Source: CAYRGG01 sp964423745 (GTDB lineage Bacteria > Pseudomonadota > Gammaproteobacteria > Competibacterales > Competibacteraceae). Taken from it: a stretch of DNA of 64,000 bases. Position numbers and translations under genes: made by a program. The stretch covers positions 1-64,000 of the forward strand of contig CAYRGG010000009.1 in NCBI GenBank assembly GCA_964423745.1, written 5' to 3'. Of the stretch, positions 27,064 to 36,168 are shown one piece after another. The notes beneath the pieces were generated by a model, which searched no databases, was not told the DNA's origin, and saw nothing but the letters and a program-made list of their open reading frames with translations. Each line of letters starts with the position of its first letter. The stretch's first letter is position 1.

Positions 27064-27140
27064 TTTTTGCGTAAGTCATGATGACAAAAAGTTGATCGCT
27101 CTAATCCGACGCCCTAGGCGGTGAAAACGAGGCCGTACCC

Positions 27141-28451
27141 ATGCTCTATATCAAACGTTTAAACACCCTTGACAACGATTTTTGGTCTCAATTGGAAACC
27201 CTCGTAGCCCGTGATGGAGATGACCAAGCGAGCGTGATGGATACGGTGGTGGGTATTCTGCGCCGGGTCCGTAGCCATGGCGATGTTGCCGTTTTAGACT
27301 ATACGCGCCGCTTTGATGGTGTCGATGCTAATAAGGTGGCCGATCTAGAAATATCTCAAGAACGTCTAGGTCAGGCATTAACGGTAGTCTCTCAGGAACA
27401 ATTAAGCGCTTTGGAAACAGCTGCGAAACGTATCAAGGCATACGCCGAGGGACAAAAGCTCACTGATTGGCGCTATACAGAGGCGGATGGCACGGTGCTT
27501 GGACAACAAATAGTACCACTAGATAAGGTTGGTTTATATGTGCCGGGTGGTAAAGCAGCTTATCCCTCTTCGGTGTTGATGAACGCTATTCCAGCCAAGG
27601 TGGCGGGGGTGGCAACATTGATTATGGTGGTTCCGACACCAAATGGTCAAATCAATGAGCTAGTCCTGGCCGCCGCTGCAGTTGCCGGTGTGGATCGCGT
27701 GTTTGCCGTGGGTGGCGCTCAAGCTGTGGCAGCTCTTGCCTATGGTACAGAATCCATTCCTCGCGTCGACAAGATTGTCGGTCCGGGTAACAGCTATGTG
27801 GCCATGGCTAAGCGCTTGGTCTTTGGTACCGTGGGCATCGATATGATTGCTGGTCCTTCGGAGATTCTAGTGGTTTGCGATGGCGAGACTAATCCAGACT
27901 GGATTGCCATGGACCTCTTCTCCCAGGCCGAGCATGACGAAGAAGCCCAACCCATTTTGATTACCCCTGATAAGACCTTTATCGACCGGGTACAAAGCAG
28001 TGTCGAGGCACTTTTACCAACCATGGAACGGCGGCAGATTATCGCGGCTTCCCTGGAAAATCAGGCGGCCTTTATCCAGGTCCGCGATCTTTTAGAGGCG
28101 GCGCAAGTCACTAACTTTATTGCACCGGAACATCTGGAATTATCTGTCGCTGACCCCGATGCTTTGTTACCCCATATTCGTCACGCTGGCGCTATTTTTT
28201 TAGGCCGCTATACAGCAGAGGCGTTGGGCGACTATTGTGCCGGCCCAAACCATGTGCTTCCCACAGCCCGCACCGCTCGTTTTTCCTCCCCCCTTGGGGT
28301 CTATGATTTCCAAAAGCGTTCTAGTCTTATGAATTGCTCACCAGAAGGAGCTGCTGCTTTAGGTCGTATTGCCAGTGTATTGGCTGAAGGCGAAGGGCTT
28401 ACCGCCCATGCCCGCTCGGCTCGGTTTCGAATCAATCAAAATAAATCATGA
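27141..28451 (+). CDS. hisD: Histidinol dehydrogenase
   Basis: A 436-residue HisD, the zinc enzyme performing the last two oxidations from histidinol to histidine with NAD. Seen: VPGGKAAYPSSVLMNAIPA, DKIVGPGNSYVAMAKR, the GPSEILVV strand and FSQAEHDEEAQPILIT with the zinc-binding Gln/His. The final HARSARFR region is typical. It is separated from hisG by palindromic repeat copy A and overlaps hisC by ATGA. Confidence 0.97.
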   Translation: MLYIKRLNTLDNDFWSQLETLVARDGDDQASVMDTVVGILRRVRSHGDVAVLDYTRRFDGVDANKVADLEISQERLGQALTVVSQEQLSALETAAKRIKAYAEGQKLTDWRYTEADGTVLGQQIVPLDKVGLYVPGGKAAYPSSVLMNAIPAKVAGVATLIMVVPTPNGQINELVLAAAAVAGVDRVFAVGGAQAVAALAYGTESIPRVDKIVGPGNSYVAMAKRLVFGTVGIDMIAGPSEILVVCDGETNPDWIAMDLFSQAEHDEEAQPILITPDKTFIDRVQSSVEALLPTMERRQIIAASLENQAAFIQVRDLLEAAQVTNFIAPEHLELSVADPDALLPHIRHAGAIFLGRYTAEALGDYCAGPNHVLPTARTARFSSPLGVYDFQKRSSLMNCSPEGAAALGRIASVLAEGEGLTAHARSARFRINQNKS

Positions 28452-29524
28452 GCCGCGTCACACCGGAAAACCTTATCCGACCAGAACTTCGCGCACTGAC
28501 AGCGTATCAGGTGCCTGAATCCCAGGGGTTTATCAAGCTGGATGCCATGGAAAATCCCTATGGTTGGCCCCCCGAGATGACGGCTGCTTGGTTAGAAACC
28601 TTGCGCCAGGCGCCTCTCAACCGCTATCCAGACCCCAACGCAGCCAATCTCAAAGAACGTTTACGGGCGTTTATGGGTATTCCGCTTGAGGTTGATCTAT
28701 TGTTGGGTAACGGTTCCGATGAACTAATTCAATTGCTTATTTTAGCTGTTAACGGGCCGGGACGAGTCGTCTTATCCCCTGAGCCTAGCTTTGTAATGTA
28801 TCGGCTTATTGCCCAGTATGTGGGTATAGACTATGTTGGAGTTCCCCTCCGTGAGGATTTCAGCTTAGATTGCCAAGGCATGTTAGACGCCATAGCCCAC
28901 TATCGGCCTGCATTGACCTTTTTGGCTTATCCGAATAATCCCACCGGCAACCGGTTTGATAGGGACTCAGTGGCAAAAATCATTGCTGCGTCACCAGGAC
29001 TGGTGGTTGTCGATGAGGCTTATTTTCCTTTTGCCAACCATAGTTTCTTGGCTAGTTTGTCGGCATTTGATAACCTGCTGGTCATGCGTACGGTTTCCAA
29101 GATGGGCTTGGCGGGATTACGGCTAGGTTTGTTAATGGGTGCGCCGTCTTGGCTAGCTGAATTTGAAAAACTACGGTTGCCTTACAATATTAATATACTG
29201 ACTCAGCTAAGTGCCGAGTTTGCTCTGGCAAATAGGGAAATACTGGACGCGCAAGCGCTGCAGATTCGAACTGACAGAGATTTGCTTTTCGAGGCCCTTA
29301 ATGCCTTGCCCGGAGTCACACCATATCCTAGCGAAGCCAATTTTATTTTGTTTCGCTTGCCTAAAGCTGCTCAGCAAGCGTTTGAATATCTAAAGAAAGC
29401 CGGTATTCTAGTGAAAAATCTAAGCGCCAATAGGGGCTCCCTTCAAAATTGTCTGCGAGTGACCGTGGGTACGCCGGAAGAAAATCAAGCTTTTCTCGTC
29501 GCGTTGGTTGATGCGCTGGGCTAG
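28448..29524 (+). CDS. hisC: Histidinol-phosphate aminotransferase
   Basis: A 358-residue fold-type I PLP aminotransferase that converts imidazole acetol phosphate and glutamate to histidinol phosphate. Motifs include LGNGSDELIQLL, YPNNPTGNRFD, VVDEAYFPFA and the PLP lysine K218 in TVSKMGLAGLRLG. Its start overlaps the hisD stop, so the two are coupled. Confidence 0.96.
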   Translation: MSRVTPENLIRPELRALTAYQVPESQGFIKLDAMENPYGWPPEMTAAWLETLRQAPLNRYPDPNAANLKERLRAFMGIPLEVDLLLGNGSDELIQLLILAVNGPGRVVLSPEPSFVMYRLIAQYVGIDYVGVPLREDFSLDCQGMLDAIAHYRPALTFLAYPNNPTGNRFDRDSVAKIIAASPGLVVVDEAYFPFANHSFLASLSAFDNLLVMRTVSKMGLAGLRLGLLMGAPSWLAEFEKLRLPYNINILTQLSAEFALANREILDAQALQIRTDRDLLFEALNALPGVTPYPSEANFILFRLPKAAQQAFEYLKKAGILVKNLSANRGSLQNCLRVTVGTPEENQAFLVALVDALG

Positions 29525-29688
29525 CGGAAGTTATGTTTAAGAAGTTAGCGGGAATGAGTATGGAGGTACAGAACTTTCTCAAACTAGCACCGATATTTTG
29601 AAAACCGGGGTAGATCAAGGCGCCAAGAATAATTGAACGGGTAACGTTTAAATGGAGTCTGATAGTTAAGTTAAATTATATAGCAGAT

Positions 29689-30447
29689 ATGGTTACATTG
29701 AGTGAGTTAGTACACTACGCAAATCAATTTTTATCCATCGAGGATTTTGCTGATTATTGCCCCAATGGTCTTCAGGTTCAAGGGTGTAGCAATGTGGAGC
29801 GGTTGGTGGTTGGTGTGACAGCTTGTCAAGCTTTGCTCGATGCTGCATTAGACGTCAACGCAGACGCTATTCTTGTTCACCACGGTTATTTTTGGAAAGG
29901 AGAAGACTCCCGTGTTGTAGGTATCAAGCGCCAGCGTCTTAAAACATTATTGAGTCATGACATCAGTTTGATAGCCTATCATTTACCCTTGGATGCGCAT
30001 CTCCAGTGCGGTAACAATATTCAATTAGGGAAGATTTTAGGTCTCGAGGTAGAGAGGAGTTTTGCAACAGAAGGTGGACCTGCACTGGGGTTGATCGGAA
30101 AACCCATTGATGTTTTCACCGGTGCCCAATTCGCAATTCATGTGGGCAACTTATTACAACGTAATCCATTGTATATTCCCGGTAAGGCCCCATCTCTTAA
30201 GCGTATTGCTTGGTGTACTGGCGCAGCGCAATCATTCATAACAGCAGCCGTCGAACATCAAGTGGATGCTTTCCTGACGGGCGAAGTGTCAGAGCAGACA
30301 GTACACATTGCCCGAGAAACCGGTATTCACTTTTATGCGGCTGGCCATCACGCTACTGAACGCTATGGTGTACAGGCGATAGGTGATCATTTAGCACAGC
30401 GTTTTGAGCTAGAATGTAAATTTATCGATATTGACAATCCCGCATAG
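29689..30447 (+). CDS. NIF3/YbgI-family metal-binding protein
   Basis: A 252-residue member of the NIF3 (GTP cyclohydrolase I type 2 homologue) family. The dimetal-site residues are in ILVHHGYFWKGED near the start, LPLDAHLQCGNN in the middle and GHHATERYGVQA near the end. The family forms toroid hexamers. Its function is not settled: some members have hydrolase activity, and links to metal or quinone metabolism have been suggested. It lies between hisC and the bc1 operon, a common placement in Gammaproteobacteria. Confidence 0.9.
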   Translation: MVTLSELVHYANQFLSIEDFADYCPNGLQVQGCSNVERLVVGVTACQALLDAALDVNADAILVHHGYFWKGEDSRVVGIKRQRLKTLLSHDISLIAYHLPLDAHLQCGNNIQLGKILGLEVERSFATEGGPALGLIGKPIDVFTGAQFAIHVGNLLQRNPLYIPGKAPSLKRIAWCTGAAQSFITAAVEHQVDAFLTGEVSEQTVHIARETGIHFYAAGHHATERYGVQAIGDHLAQRFELECKFIDIDNPA

Positions 30448-30560
30448 AATATGTGGCGATCAAACCCATAAAGCAATAAATGGCCACAGTATGTTATGGT
30501 GATATTTAAAAAGACGTTGCTAAAATGAATCGCTTACTAGTCAAACTAGGGGAGTACTAA

Positions 30561-31163
30561 ATGAGTACTACGATTGATGAGGTCGACCTGGGCAGACGTC
30601 GTCTTCTCACTGGTGCCGCCACCGTCGTTGGGGCTGTGGGGGTGGGATTTGCTGCCGTTCCCTTTGTCAGTTCTTGGTTGCCCAGCGAACGGGCGCAGGC
30701 CGCTGGGGCGCCCGTAGAGGTGGATATCAGTAAACTAGAACCGGGTGCCCGCATCACCGTTGAGTGGCGTGGTAAACCTGTCTGGGTAGTAAACCGCACG
30801 GAAGGGATGCTAGAGTCCTTGACGGAGATTGAAGGTCAGCTACGTGATCCAGATTCTTCTGAAAGTATGCAACCGGAATATGCAAAAAACGAAACTCGTG
30901 CGCTTAAACCGGGTCTGTTAGTGATGGTAGGAATATGCACCCATTTGGGTTGCTCTCCCACTTTCCGTCCAGAACCTGCTCCCGCGGATTTAGGTCCAGC
31001 GTGGAAAGGTGGATTCTTTTGCCCTTGTCACGGTTCCAAGTTTGATATGGCTGGCCGTGTGTATAAGGGGGTACCAGCGCCTACGAATATGGAGATTCCG
31101 CCTTATATGTTTGTGGACGATAACCGTGTTTTGGTTGGCACTGATGAATCGGAGGCTGCATAA
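30561..31163 (+). CDS. petA: Ubiquinol-cytochrome c reductase iron-sulfur subunit (Rieske)
   Basis: A 200-residue Rieske protein of the cytochrome bc1 complex. The N-terminus has a twin-Arg-like GRRRLLTGAATVVGAVGVGF anchor. Cluster ligands are C126/H128 in CTHLGC and C154/H157 in CPCHGS; the disulfide pair is C131/C156. A strong GGGGAG ribosome site precedes ATG 30561. It heads petABC, with the stop overlapping petB. Confidence 0.96.
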   Translation: MSTTIDEVDLGRRRLLTGAATVVGAVGVGFAAVPFVSSWLPSERAQAAGAPVEVDISKLEPGARITVEWRGKPVWVVNRTEGMLESLTEIEGQLRDPDSSESMQPEYAKNETRALKPGLLVMVGICTHLGCSPTFRPEPAPADLGPAWKGGFFCPCHGSKFDMAGRVYKGVPAPTNMEIPPYMFVDDNRVLVGTDESEAA

Positions 31164-32476
31164 TGGCTAATACTCAGGGTACGACAGGCTTTCGCGGTTG
31201 GGTTGACGATCGCTTTCCCATGACCCAGCTATGGCGTGAACATGTCGGTGAATATTTTGCGCCACCAAATTTTAATTTTTTCTATATCTTTGGTGTGTTA
31301 TCTCTTGTGGTTTTGGTCAACCAGTTACTAACGGGTATCTGGCTCACCATGAATTACAAACCTTCCGCTGCAGAAGCCTTTGCTTCGGTAGAGTACATCA
31401 TGCGGGATGTGGAGTGGGGTTGGTTGATTCGCTATATGCACTCCACGGGGGCATCGGCCTTTTTTATCGTCGTTTATCTGCATATGTTTCGCGGATTAAT
31501 GTATGGCTCCTATAAAAAACCCCGGGAATTAGTGTGGCTGATTGGCATGTTAATTTTTCTTGCTTTAATGGCCGAGTCATTTTTTGGTTATTTGCTGCCT
31601 TGGGGACAAATGTCATACTGGGGCGCCCAGGTGATTATCTCTTTATTTGGCGCTGTTCCCGGCATAGGTGAAGATCTTGCCCTCTGGATTCGTGGCGATT
31701 ACGTAGTTTCCGATGCGACATTAAACCGCTTTTTTGCGCTACATGTGGTTGCTGTGCCCCTCGCCCTGGTGGGTTTGGTGGTGGCCCATGTTATTGCCCT
31801 GCACCATGTGGGATCTAATAATCCAGAAGGCGTGGAAATCAAAAAGTATAAAGATGAAACGGGCAAACCCTTAGATGGTATTCCTTTCCATCCGTACTAC
31901 ACAGTTAAAGATTTGGTAGGCATCGTCATTTTTTTGATCATCGCCTCTATCGTCATCTTCTTCATACCGGAGATGGGGGGATACTTCTTAGAACACGCTA
32001 ATTTCGTAGCAGCTGATCCTCTCAAAACCCCTGAACATATTGCCCCTGTTTGGTATTTTACGCCCTACTATGCCATCTTACGGGCCATACCGGATAAATT
32101 GATGGGTGTCATCGCCATGGGTGCCTCCATAGGTGTGTTGTTTTTATTGCCTTGGCTGGATCGTTGTCCTGTGAAGTCGATTCGTTATCGCAGCGTGATT
32201 TGGAAGACGGCGCTCAGCCTATTTGTGGTCTCGTTTCTAATTTTAGGTTACGCGGGTGCTCAGCCGCCTAGCGATACATTGACATTAGTTTCGCGCATTT
32301 GCTCCGTTATCTACTTTGGGTTTTTCCTTCTCATGCCTCTTTACACCCACAATGAGAAAACTAAACCCGTTCCCGACCGGGTGAGCTTTGAGGAGGTCAC
32401 TGTAGAAAATGCAGGCGAGGCCAAAAGTGCTGTTCCCTTTGGGGAAGTGGATAAAGCGAGGATGACGGCTAAATGA
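31163..32476 (+). CDS. petB: Cytochrome b of the bc1 complex
   Basis: A 437-residue membrane protein with eight or so helices carrying the two b-haems and the Qo and Qi quinone sites. The N-terminal half has HSTGASAFFIVVYLHMFRG and FALHVVAVPLALVGLVVAHV (paired His ligands). The Qo motif PVW (H..APVWYFTPYYAILRA) replaces PEWY, the usual proteobacterial form being PEWYF or PVWYF. It starts on the last base of petA and overlaps petC by 4 bp. Confidence 0.96.
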   Translation: MANTQGTTGFRGWVDDRFPMTQLWREHVGEYFAPPNFNFFYIFGVLSLVVLVNQLLTGIWLTMNYKPSAAEAFASVEYIMRDVEWGWLIRYMHSTGASAFFIVVYLHMFRGLMYGSYKKPRELVWLIGMLIFLALMAESFFGYLLPWGQMSYWGAQVIISLFGAVPGIGEDLALWIRGDYVVSDATLNRFFALHVVAVPLALVGLVVAHVIALHHVGSNNPEGVEIKKYKDETGKPLDGIPFHPYYTVKDLVGIVIFLIIASIVIFFIPEMGGYFLEHANFVAADPLKTPEHIAPVWYFTPYYAILRAIPDKLMGVIAMGASIGVLFLLPWLDRCPVKSIRYRSVIWKTALSLFVVSFLILGYAGAQPPSDTLTLVSRICSVIYFGFFLLMPLYTHNEKTKPVPDRVSFEEVTVENAGEAKSAVPFGEVDKARMTAK

Positions 32477-33249
32477 GAAAACTGATAATAGTCATTGGGC
32501 TATATTTAGTGTCAAATTCGGCGTGGGCTGTGACAGAGGGTAGTTATCCTTTGGATACAGCCCCTATCGACCTTCATAACAAATCATCGCTACAACGGGG
32601 CGCTAAACTTTTTGTAAACTATTGCATGGGTTGCCATTCAGCACAGTATCAACGCTACAATCGTTTGGCTCGGGATTTTGGGCTTACCGAAGAGCAGGTA
32701 AGTGAAAACTTGATCCTAAATGCTGACACTAAAGTGGGCGATACTATGAAAATAGCCATGCCCAAAGACCAATCAAAGGAATGGTTTGGCGCAGCGCCAC
32801 CTGATTTGACGTTGATTGCTCGCTCAAAAGGCGTTGATTACCTTTATACCTATTTACGGACTTTCTATCTGGATGATAGTCGTCCCTTAGGGGTCAACAA
32901 TGCTGTATTTCCTGCTGTCGGTATGCCTCATGTGTTGTGGCAATTACAGGGCTGGCAAGAGCCCGTGTATGGGTCTGCCCACGGCGGTGATGGTCATGCT
33001 GATGCAGAGGGTAGAGAAACAGGTGCGGAAGAAGAGATTATTACCGGGCTTAAGATAGTAGAGCCAGGTACTATGACACCTCCTGAATTCGATGCTGCCA
33101 TGGCAGACTTAGTTAATTTTCTTGCTTATATTGCAGAGCCTGTTCAATTGGAACGAAAACGGCTTGGATGGTGGGTGATTGGGTTTCTGGTGCTTTGTCT
33201 TGGGGTATTCTATCCTCTTAAAAAAGAATATTGGAAAGACGTGCACTGA
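32473..33249 (+). CDS. petC: Cytochrome c1 of the bc1 complex
   Basis: A 258-residue c-type cytochrome. The signal peptide spans residues 1-19 (LYLVSNSAWA). The haem attachment CMGCH is at residues 51-55, and an axial Met candidate lies in PAVGMPHVLW. A C-terminal membrane anchor (WWVIGFLVLCLGVFYPL) follows. A His/Asp-rich insertion near residues 173-180 (AHGGDGHADAEG) is unusual but short. It completes petABC, which passes electrons from ubiquinol to cytochrome c. Confidence 0.95.
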   Translation: MRKLIIVIGLYLVSNSAWAVTEGSYPLDTAPIDLHNKSSLQRGAKLFVNYCMGCHSAQYQRYNRLARDFGLTEEQVSENLILNADTKVGDTMKIAMPKDQSKEWFGAAPPDLTLIARSKGVDYLYTYLRTFYLDDSRPLGVNNAVFPAVGMPHVLWQLQGWQEPVYGSAHGGDGHADAEGRETGAEEEIITGLKIVEPGTMTPPEFDAAMADLVNFLAYIAEPVQLERKRLGWWVIGFLVLCLGVFYPLKKEYWKDVH

Positions 33250-33378
33250 ACAAATTATCTAAGTGTCCGTGAGATTAAAGAAGTTTACTCGAAACCTCTT
33301 TTGGTTAATTGGTCAATGTGCATAGGGTCTAAAATTGTTTTGTTGCACGAGTTCAAAATTGACTTGACGCCAACTGTC

Positions 33379-33418
33379 GATCGACATCAGTACTATTTGA
33401 AAATCGCTGATGTCGATC
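33379..33418. repeat. 12-bp perfect inverted repeat upstream of sspB
   Basis: GATCGACATCAG and CTGATGTCGATC form a perfect 12-bp stem around a 16-base loop, 38 bp before the sspB start. There is no T-run, so a simple terminator for petABC is unlikely. It may be an operator, an mRNA structure or a scar. Confidence 0.65.
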
Positions 33419-33455
33419 AAACGGCGTGAGTAGCAGTGGCAGCGGTCCAACTTTT

Positions 33456-33839
33456 ATGACATCCAATCGTCCTTATTTAATTAGAGCACTTTATGAATGG
33501 ATTGCAGATAACAATTTGACTCCGCACATTCTTGTCAATGCCGAATTGCCTAATGTAGAAGTTCCCCAAAATTATGTTCATGATGGCCGTATTGTCATTA
33601 ATATCAGTCCCTCCGCGGTACGAAACCTTCAATTAGGCAATGATTCTATTGAATTTAGTGGCCGGTTTGCGGGAACGCCTCATGATATTTATATTCCTAG
33701 CATTGCCGTGATGGCAATTTACGCCCGAGAAAATGGTCAAGGAATGGTTTTTGGTGAAGAGCCAGATGGTGGCAAAGATCCGCCACCTAAATCGCAGCTC
33801 GATAAAAAGCAGAAGCCTTCTCTAAAGGTAGTGAAGTAA
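33456..33839 (+). CDS. sspB: ClpXP protease specificity-enhancing factor SspB
   Basis: From ATG 33456, 127 residues: MTSNRPYLIRALYEWIADN is the standard SspB opening, so this start is preferred over the GTG at 33426. The substrate-binding domain (to about 110) includes NISPSAVRNLQLGNDSIEFSGRF, here cited as NISPSAVRNLQLGND. A Pro/Lys-rich linker ends in the ClpX-binding tail PSLKVVK. SspB delivers ssrA-tagged proteins from stalled ribosomes to ClpXP. The usual upstream partner sspA is absent between petC and sspB. Confidence 0.93.
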   Translation: MTSNRPYLIRALYEWIADNNLTPHILVNAELPNVEVPQNYVHDGRIVINISPSAVRNLQLGNDSIEFSGRFAGTPHDIYIPSIAVMAIYARENGQGMVFGEEPDGGKDPPPKSQLDKKQKPSLKVVK

Positions 33840-33889
33840 TAAGCACAAACCGTTCTTGAAGGTATCAAAAACCGATTATTTTGTTAGCC

Positions 33890-34009
33890 TAGAGCGTTTT
33901 CGCTTTGGTTGTACACAAGGCAGGCGAGGTGCGCGGAGTGTACATAGAGTACATGAGCACACCGAGACCGAAGGCTAACGCCGTGTACAGTTGAATGGGA
34001 AATGCTCTA
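33890..34009. mobile_element. MITE-like element, copy 1, TA-flanked
   Basis: A 120-bp element bounded by TA on both sides and by imperfect terminal inverted repeats of about 30 bp (TAGAGCGTTTTC at the left, GGAAATGCTCTA at the right, with GTTGTACAC / GTGTACAG further in). A second copy lies at 52614-52738. The TA borders resemble target duplications of IS630/Tc1-mariner elements. No transposase is encoded. It sits 50 bp after sspB. Confidence 0.75.
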
Positions 34010-34028
34010 GAAACAAATATATTTTATA

Positions 34029-34625
34029 TTAGTCGATATATTCAAATAACTTAACAACCTGTTGTACGCCATTAACTCGACGTACCGTTTCCGTAACGGC
34101 CTCCGCTTCTTGGGTTGTGACCAAACCAAATAAATAAACTGTTCCCCTTTCTGTGACAACCTTGACTCGTGTTGGGTCAAAATTCGGTATATCTCCAATC
34201 TTAAACAGAGAAGCCTTTACACCTGCGGTAATTACCGTATCAGTTGCTCGGCTTTGCAAAGAACTGGGTTGGCCAACGGCTAGCTCATTATGAATAAACC
34301 TAACTTTACTGACAGTGCGTATTTTATCTTCAGCTAATTGCCGCAACTCGGGAGTTATCACCTCGCCGCTGAGTAGTACAGCGTTGTTATAGCTAGTTAC
34401 GTTGATATGGGCACGCTCTGCAGACGCTAGCTCTTCTGTTTTTCTGAAAGTAATATAGGAATTAAATTCGATATTTTGGTCATCCAGCATTGTGCCGGCT
34501 GTGCGACGGTCGTGGATTGCATTAACGCCCGTAGCCGCTGCGCCGCCAAAAAGCAAACCAGCACACCCACTAAGACCACTAATTAGAAATAAAACAAATA
34601 AAAGAACTGTAATAAACCGAATCAT
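34029..34625 (-). CDS. dolP: BON-domain outer-membrane lipoprotein (DolP/YraP-like)
   Basis: A 198-residue lipoprotein with signal peptide and lipobox LSGC, Cys21 being the lipidated residue. Two BON domains follow: one around TSYNNAVLLSGEVITPELRQ and one around VVTERGTVYLFGLVTTQEAE. DolP localises to division sites and supports outer-membrane integrity. The rsmI-yraN-dolP neighbourhood is typical, though the usual diaA/gmhA-like gene between yraN and dolP is missing. Confidence 0.88.
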   Translation of the reverse strand: MIRFITVLLFVLFLISGLSGCAGLLFGGAAATGVNAIHDRRTAGTMLDDQNIEFNSYITFRKTEELASAERAHINVTSYNNAVLLSGEVITPELRQLAEDKIRTVSKVRFIHNELAVGQPSSLQSRATDTVITAGVKASLFKIGDIPNFDPTRVKVVTERGTVYLFGLVTTQEAEAVTETVRRVNGVQQVVKLFEYID

Positions 34626-34810
34626 CTTAACGTCCTAAGTTAATCGTTATAATTGAGATAGGATGCATGGGTGTTTGCGCAGTTTGAAGAGGTAGCGCAG
34701 AAAATTGTGGCTGCAAATTGACCATCGATAAAAAGCCACTGGTTATGAGATGAAGCCAGCCATGGAGCAAACGCAAATAAAAAATTAGATTAGTTACCAA
34801 TAGTAAAAAA

Positions 34811-35170
34811 CTAGGGTGTTTGAAATGCATCCTTAATCCATTCAAGGTTAAGTTTGTCCCTCTCTTGAGAGATGGCGATAATATCGAAACGGCAAGGGGC
34901 GTCAAGCCGACGTTGTTGTAAGAAAAACTGAGCAGCTCGGATAAGACGTCTCTGCTTGGTAGGTGTGATGGTTTCAGCAGACGTTCCGTAGCGATTGTCA
35001 CGGCGGCTGCGCACTTCCACAAATACTAAGCTCGCACCATCTTCCATAATCAGATCCAATTCGCCAACCCGACAGCGGTAATTCCGTTCAATGACACTAA
35101 GTCCTTGTCGACTAAGATATTGACACGCTAAATCTTCAGCGACGGATCCTTTTTTTTGATTTAATGACAT
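34811..35170 (-). CDS. yraN: UPF0102 protein YraN (endonuclease-like)
   Basis: A 119-residue protein from ATG 35170; the frame continues ten codons upstream but the family begins near MSLNQKKGSVAEDLACQYL. It has a PD-(D/E)XK-like core: E (VGELDLIMEDG) and the VFVEVRSRR strand. Its function is not established. It is divergent from rsmI, with 78 bp between starts. Confidence 0.9.
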   Translation of the reverse strand: MSLNQKKGSVAEDLACQYLSRQGLSVIERNYRCRVGELDLIMEDGASLVFVEVRSRRDNRYGTSAETITPTKQRRLIRAAQFFLQQRRLDAPCRFDIIAISQERDKLNLEWIKDAFQTP

Positions 35171-35248
35171 CAACGTGCTACGAGAAAAACCGGTACACAT
35201 AAAATCAGTTGGTTTACCAAGGTTACTCCAAAGAGTATTGAACTAGTT

Positions 35249-36136
35249 ATGACTGTATCAATTATACCAGGGGTCTTATACGTCGTTGCTACTCCGATAG
35301 GAAATTTGGATGATATAAGTTTAAGGGCGCTTACTGTTTTGCGGTGTGTAGATCTAATAGCCGCTGAAGATACCCGTCATAGCCTTCCCTTATTAAGACA
35401 TTTTCAAATAAATAAACCGCTTTTGTCATTTCATGAATACAATGAAAAATCTCGAATACCTGATTTATTAGAACTTTTAAGCGAAGGCAAGTCCATCGCT
35501 TTGATCTGTGATGCAGGTACACCACTGATTAGTGATCCGGGATTCCATCTACTGCAAAGCCTGCGTAAGCGTCATTTAAAAGCTATTCCAATTCCTGGCC
35601 CTAGTAGTTTACTGGCTGCACTCTCGGTAGCTGGTTTACCGACTGACCGTTTTGTCTTTGAAGGTTTTCTTCCGGCTCGTTCGGCTGCGCGCCGGAGCCG
35701 CTTAGCAGTGCTAGCTCAGGAGGAGCGTACCCTGGTATTTTTTGAAGCTACTCATCGGTTACAGAGTACCCTTCAAGATATGGTTGACAAGTTTGGCGGT
35801 GATCGTAAGGCCGTGGTAGCCCGTGAGTTGACAAAATTATTTGAAGAGCTGTACGGGGATACTCTATATGGAATATGTCAGTGGATTGCCGCTGATGAAG
35901 TTCGCCAAAAAGGTGAGTTTGTGATTCTTGTGCAAGGGGCATCAAAGCTATCGGATGAGGATGTCATGGCTGCTCAAACTTACCAAATTTTAAAAGCATT
36001 ATTAGAAGAGCTACCGTTAAAACAGGCGGTAAAACTAGGTACTAAAATTACTGGATGGAAAAAAAACGAGCTATATAAGTTAGCCCTTACGATAAATCAT
36101 GGGAATGAATCACAAACCTATTACGATAACGAGTAA
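35249..36136 (+). CDS. rsmI: 16S rRNA 2'-O-ribose C1402 methyltransferase
   Basis: A 295-residue SAM-dependent tetrapyrrole-methylase-fold enzyme. Signature segments are LYVVATPIGNLDDISLRAL, AAEDTRHSLPLLRHF, ALICDAGTPLISDPG and IPIPGPSSLLAALSVAGLP, as in RsmI. It modifies C1402 of 16S rRNA in the ribosomal P site together with RsmH, whose gene is 1.3 kb downstream. It is divergent from yraN and upstream of rnpB. Confidence 0.96.
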   Translation: MTVSIIPGVLYVVATPIGNLDDISLRALTVLRCVDLIAAEDTRHSLPLLRHFQINKPLLSFHEYNEKSRIPDLLELLSEGKSIALICDAGTPLISDPGFHLLQSLRKRHLKAIPIPGPSSLLAALSVAGLPTDRFVFEGFLPARSAARRSRLAVLAQEERTLVFFEATHRLQSTLQDMVDKFGGDRKAVVARELTKLFEELYGDTLYGICQWIAADEVRQKGEFVILVQGASKLSDEDVMAAQTYQILKALLEELPLKQAVKLGTKITGWKKNELYKLALTINHGNESQTYYDNE

Positions 36137-36168
36137 AGTTTTCGTATCGTGTTAATATTATAACTATT

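Noticed and set aside
34627..35022. 131-codon minus-strand frame overlapping yraN and the gap before dolP
   Set aside because: Out of frame with YraN, which is well supported, and shows no SIS-domain similarity.
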